DNA from: Gordius sp. MW1
Taxonomy: Eukaryota; Nematomorpha; Gordioida; Gordea; Gordiidae
Length of the DNA stretch: 64,000 bases
NCBI GenBank assembly: GCA_964036665.1
Contig: OZ038527.1
Location: forward strand, 17,506,221 to 17,570,220
Direction: 5' to 3'
In this document: piece after piece, positions 62,001 to 64,000 of the stretch
Layout of the letters: the number at the start of each line of letters is the position of its first letter
Position numbering within the stretch: position 1 is the first letter of the stretch
Position numbers and translations under genes: made by a program
Notes under the pieces: model-generated
What the model saw: the letters and a program-made list of their open reading frames with translations, nothing else
Databases searched by the model: none
What the model was told of the DNA's origin: nothing

Positions 62001-63895
62001 AACTCGATGATTTACTTGTTGGTGTGCGATAGATTTGCCGATTACATAGGAGATGAGGTACCCTCAACCGTAGCTTGTTGCAAAGATTTGTACTTTTTTA
62101 TAGCATGTTTGAGTAATGGGTCACAAATTTTAAGGAAGTCTTGATTTTAGTACTGGAAAGAGTAAAAATGAAAACGACCAAATTTTGAGTGACTCATTAT
62201 TATAGCGTAGTCTAAGCTTCTCATTAAATTTTTTTTGTTATTATTGGTGATTTTTAAGTTTAAGATGTGAAACACCTTATTTGTTTTGTTGGATTTTGTG
62301 ATGCGAAGTTATGTGTTAACTTAGCTTATTAATAATATTATTTTAATGCAATTCGTTTAAAAGTGTTGTGGTAATGTAAAAATGTTTTGTTTGTTTATTT
62401 ATAATTTACGTAATGAGAAGCTTTGTTACCTTTATAACTTTAATGCCTAAGATCAGTTTGTGATTTTTACATATTTTTTTTGCAACTCGCATCTGAGCCT
62501 ACATGTAGACAAAAGATGTTAGGGAACTATATGATAATATGTGGCATGCCACAGACATAATAGTTTAAAATGTTAAATATTCGATAGTTGTCATTGTCAA
62601 GCTATATTAGCACGAATTTAACCACAAATTCATTATTTTTAAACATGCATCTGTACCTAATTGATTTAGCAAGCCTTAATACATTTTCATAACAATTTGT
62701 ATTCTTTTTAAATCCTCTATATTCCAAATGCATTAAAATCAACCTTTTTATCGCAGAAAAAAATCATATTTTGCACCACATAATATATTATTTTTGTAAT
62801 AATGAAAAGGCATTGATTTACCCTAATTAATTGACAAATTTAGGTGATAGCTCCGATTCGAGAAATGGCTGCCCAAGTAATGGCGTTGTCCTTAAAACTG
62901 GAGATTAGTACCCGAGCTGACCGTGCTTTAAATAGTAGCGAAGGGTTCCATGGCGAAGAGTTAATGATGAAAGTAGTAGATGTTTTAGGTAGTATGCTAT
63001 CCCAAGGCAAATATGGGACACCCTGGGAAATTAGGCATGGTGGTGCCCTGGGGTTTAAATACTTGTTACCTATTCTCACGAAATTTGGGGTGAGGAAGGA
63101 TTTATTGTTGTATAAAATAATTTAAGATTAGGAATATAATAAAAAACTTGTATTTGTTATAAATTCTTAGTTGTATAGGAAATATAATTAAAACTTGTAT
63201 TTGATATATCCTATGTTGTAAATATGTATAAAGATTTCTAACTTTTTGTTTAATTTAAAAGCAGGTGGTTTGTCTTTTTTATATAATTTATTAGGCTGTT
63301 AGGGGTTAATTGTTAATTTTTACTAATTTTTGAATGAGTTGTATTAATAAATGGCAAAAGGATGAAAAAGGCCAAAATGGAGAAATTTTAAGAAGAGTAA
63401 ATTGTCTTGAATCAATATATATTGCTAAATATTATTGAAAAAATGAAATATCTTACTTATCTGTCTAAGGTTTAAATGGAAAGCGGATTTATCGTCTGCT
63501 TTTTCATAGTTCTGTTTGTAATTGATTTAAAAAGTATAATCGTAATTAAAATTCAAAAAAATAAGAGTTCAGATTTTAAATATAATTTAGAATGATTTAA
63601 AATATGTTTGTACTTGTTTTATATTATGTATATTAAAACATGGAGTATTTTGCATTTTTTCGAAATTATTTACAATTTGCGCTAGTGTGGCGATGATGTT
63701 AAAGATAAATTATTGCACCGAACCCTTTCTCACATAAAAATGGGATTGTACGATGAGATGGACGATGTTATAGCCATATCAGCGGACGTGTTATCTTCGC
63801 TGCCACTAGCTTTGTCTGAACGCTTAAATCATTTGGTTTTTATTATTAATTTTATGGATTATTTGTTTGTTGATATTCTTTTAATGTTAGTTTAA
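58995..63895 (+). CDS. BTAF1: BTAF1/Mot1 homologue (TBP-associated factor 172), 5' part of gene
   Basis: Nine exons on the plus strand: 58995-59005, 59135-59255, 59293-59398, 59647-59772, 60841-61033, 61475-61502, 61782-62057, 62844-63089 and 63686 to about 63840-63895 (end uncertain). Introns are GT-AG and all joined phases agree. The protein starts MAT and then LEKLFKLLEG, followed by NWETRISAGNVLEEVI (first HEAT repeat), EQQKRNVQKQLMLGVGGESV, LFNPKWEIRHGATIGIRHLL, VIAPIREMAAQVMALSL and PWEIRHGGALGFKYLL. These match, in order, the N-terminal HEAT repeats of BTAF1/Mot1, which grip TBP. The C-terminal Swi2/Snf2 ATPase, which strips TBP from DNA, lies beyond the window. Confidence 0.92.
59135..59255 (+). 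CDS. BTAF1: BTAF1 exon 2
   Basis: Acceptor ATACAG, donor GTTGAT. Encodes LEKLFKLLEGSNDQLNKV and VSKELGNIYSNDKSCIYLI, the first helices of the HEAT array. Confidence 0.82.
59293..59398 (+). CDS. BTAF1: BTAF1 exon 3
   Basis: The 37-nt intron before it ends TATGTATAG. Encodes NWETRISAGNVLEEVISKL, matching the conserved NWDTRIAAGQAVEAI segment. Confidence 0.85.
59647..59772 (+). CDS. BTAF1: BTAF1 exon 4
   Basis: Acceptor TTTGCAG, donor GTAACA; phase 1 on both sides. Encodes LQNFDAIKLDNYKLLDGGKV, the short linker before the charged region of the family. Confidence 0.78.
60841..61033 (+). CDS. BTAF1: BTAF1 exon 5
   Basis: Acceptor ATGTCAG, donor GTAAAC. Encodes EQQKRNVQKQLMLGVGG and an acidic stretch (ISEDDFAQDTF), corresponding to the RQRKLLQKKLGLxMGE-like helix of BTAF1. 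Confidence 0.83.
61475..61502 (+). CDS. BTAF1: BTAF1 exon 6 (28-nt microexon)
   Basis: GGATGGAGATGTAACCGACA is followed by ACAAGTCT and donor GTAAGT, after acceptor TTATAG. It restores phase from exon 5 (2) to exon 7 (0), adding EDGDVTDNKS to the acidic linker. Confidence 0.68.
61782..62057 (+). CDS. BTAF1: BTAF1 exon 7
   Basis: Acceptor GATTCAG, donor GTACCC; 92 codons. Encodes NLFNPKWEIRHGATIGIRHL and FADYIGDE, the classic BTAF1 motif that continues directly in exon 8. Confidence 0.9.
62844..63089 (+). CDS. BTAF1: BTAF1 exon 8
   Basis: Acceptor ATTTAG, donor GTGAGG; 82 codons. Encodes VIAPIREMAAQVMALSLK and TPWEIRHGGALGFKYLL, matching the VVAPVRETCAQ and WEVRHGGLLGIKY blocks. Confidence 0.92.
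63686..63895 (+). CDS. BTAF1: BTAF1 exon 9 (3' limit uncertain)
   Basis: Acceptor GCTAG. Encodes DDVKDKLLHRTLSHIKMGL, DEMDDVIAISADVLSSL and VFIINFMDYL, matching the segment of repeated D-D-D-V-R and P-F-I-I-N in the family. The frame closes at 63895. The true donor may lie anywhere after about 63835; none is a strong match. Confidence 0.8.
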   Translation, partial: CGDDVKDKLLHRTLSHIKMGLYDEMDDVIAISADVLSSLPLALSERLNHLVFIINFMDYLFVDILLMLV

Positions 63896-64000
63896 TTTGA
63901 AAAAGAGTTAGCTGTGCTACTATATAAATTTATTGTCTAAAAAGTTGAAAGCTTAGTTGTGATTTCAGCTATGTAGGGAATTGCAATTCCATGTTTTAGA

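Overview
The window is nuclear DNA of an animal (or a close relative). It is AT-rich, intron-rich and densely packed with transposable elements. Three single-copy host genes are recognisable from spliced, phase-consistent exons: GTF3C1 (largest TFIIIC subunit) on the minus strand from 18023 to beyond base 1, PSMD10/gankyrin on the minus strand at 42047-39394, and BTAF1/Mot1 on the plus strand from 58995 past the right edge. All three have very short 5' introns (33-40 nt) and longer 3' introns. This size gradient is known in schistosome flatworms, but the species cannot be fixed from this window alone. TTAGGG-type interstitial repeats agree with an animal.

Layout. 1-18023: GTF3C1 exons 11 to 1. 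Intron 10 holds copy 1 of a composite tandem-repeat element. Intron 5 is swollen to 9.55 kb by a four-layer nest: a hAT element (TIR TAGGGCTGCACCGATAT) contains composite copy 2, which contains a second hAT carrying a decayed transposase gene, which is split by a LINE with an intact 1070-codon ORF. 18194-28479: Ty3/gypsy element A (minus), starting about 170 bp upstream of the GTF3C1 ATG. Its gag is split by gypsy element B (21334-27579, 5-bp TSD). B carries three insertions: a Charlie-like hAT remnant, a palindromic MITE with 8-bp TSD, and a foldback-type Mutator-like element. 28819-31701: a LINE with an intact 942-codon reverse transcriptase plus restriction-like endonuclease ORF. 32200-34000: LTR remnants and a 128-bp inverted repeat. 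34262-37244: a non-autonomous hAT of the second family containing composite copy 3. 39394-42047: PSMD10, with another hAT remnant in its last intron. 42288-52742: gypsy elements E (LTRs and debris), C (5'-truncated, plus strand, intact pol ORF) and D (nearly complete, minus strand, interrupted by a hAT with TCTCG repeats). 54414-55002: a 218-bp tandem satellite. 55150-55383: a Penelope-like GIY-YIG remnant. 56227-58380: a chimeric LINE pseudogene. 58995-end: the BTAF1 5' half.

The host genes act in nuclear transcription (TFIIIC binds tRNA gene promoters; Mot1 removes TBP from DNA) and in proteasome assembly (gankyrin). They show no operon-like relation. The rest of the window is dominated by identifiable mobile elements. 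Many are bounded by target-site duplications, so the insertion order can be read directly. No CRISPR array, rRNA gene or intact tRNA gene was seen.
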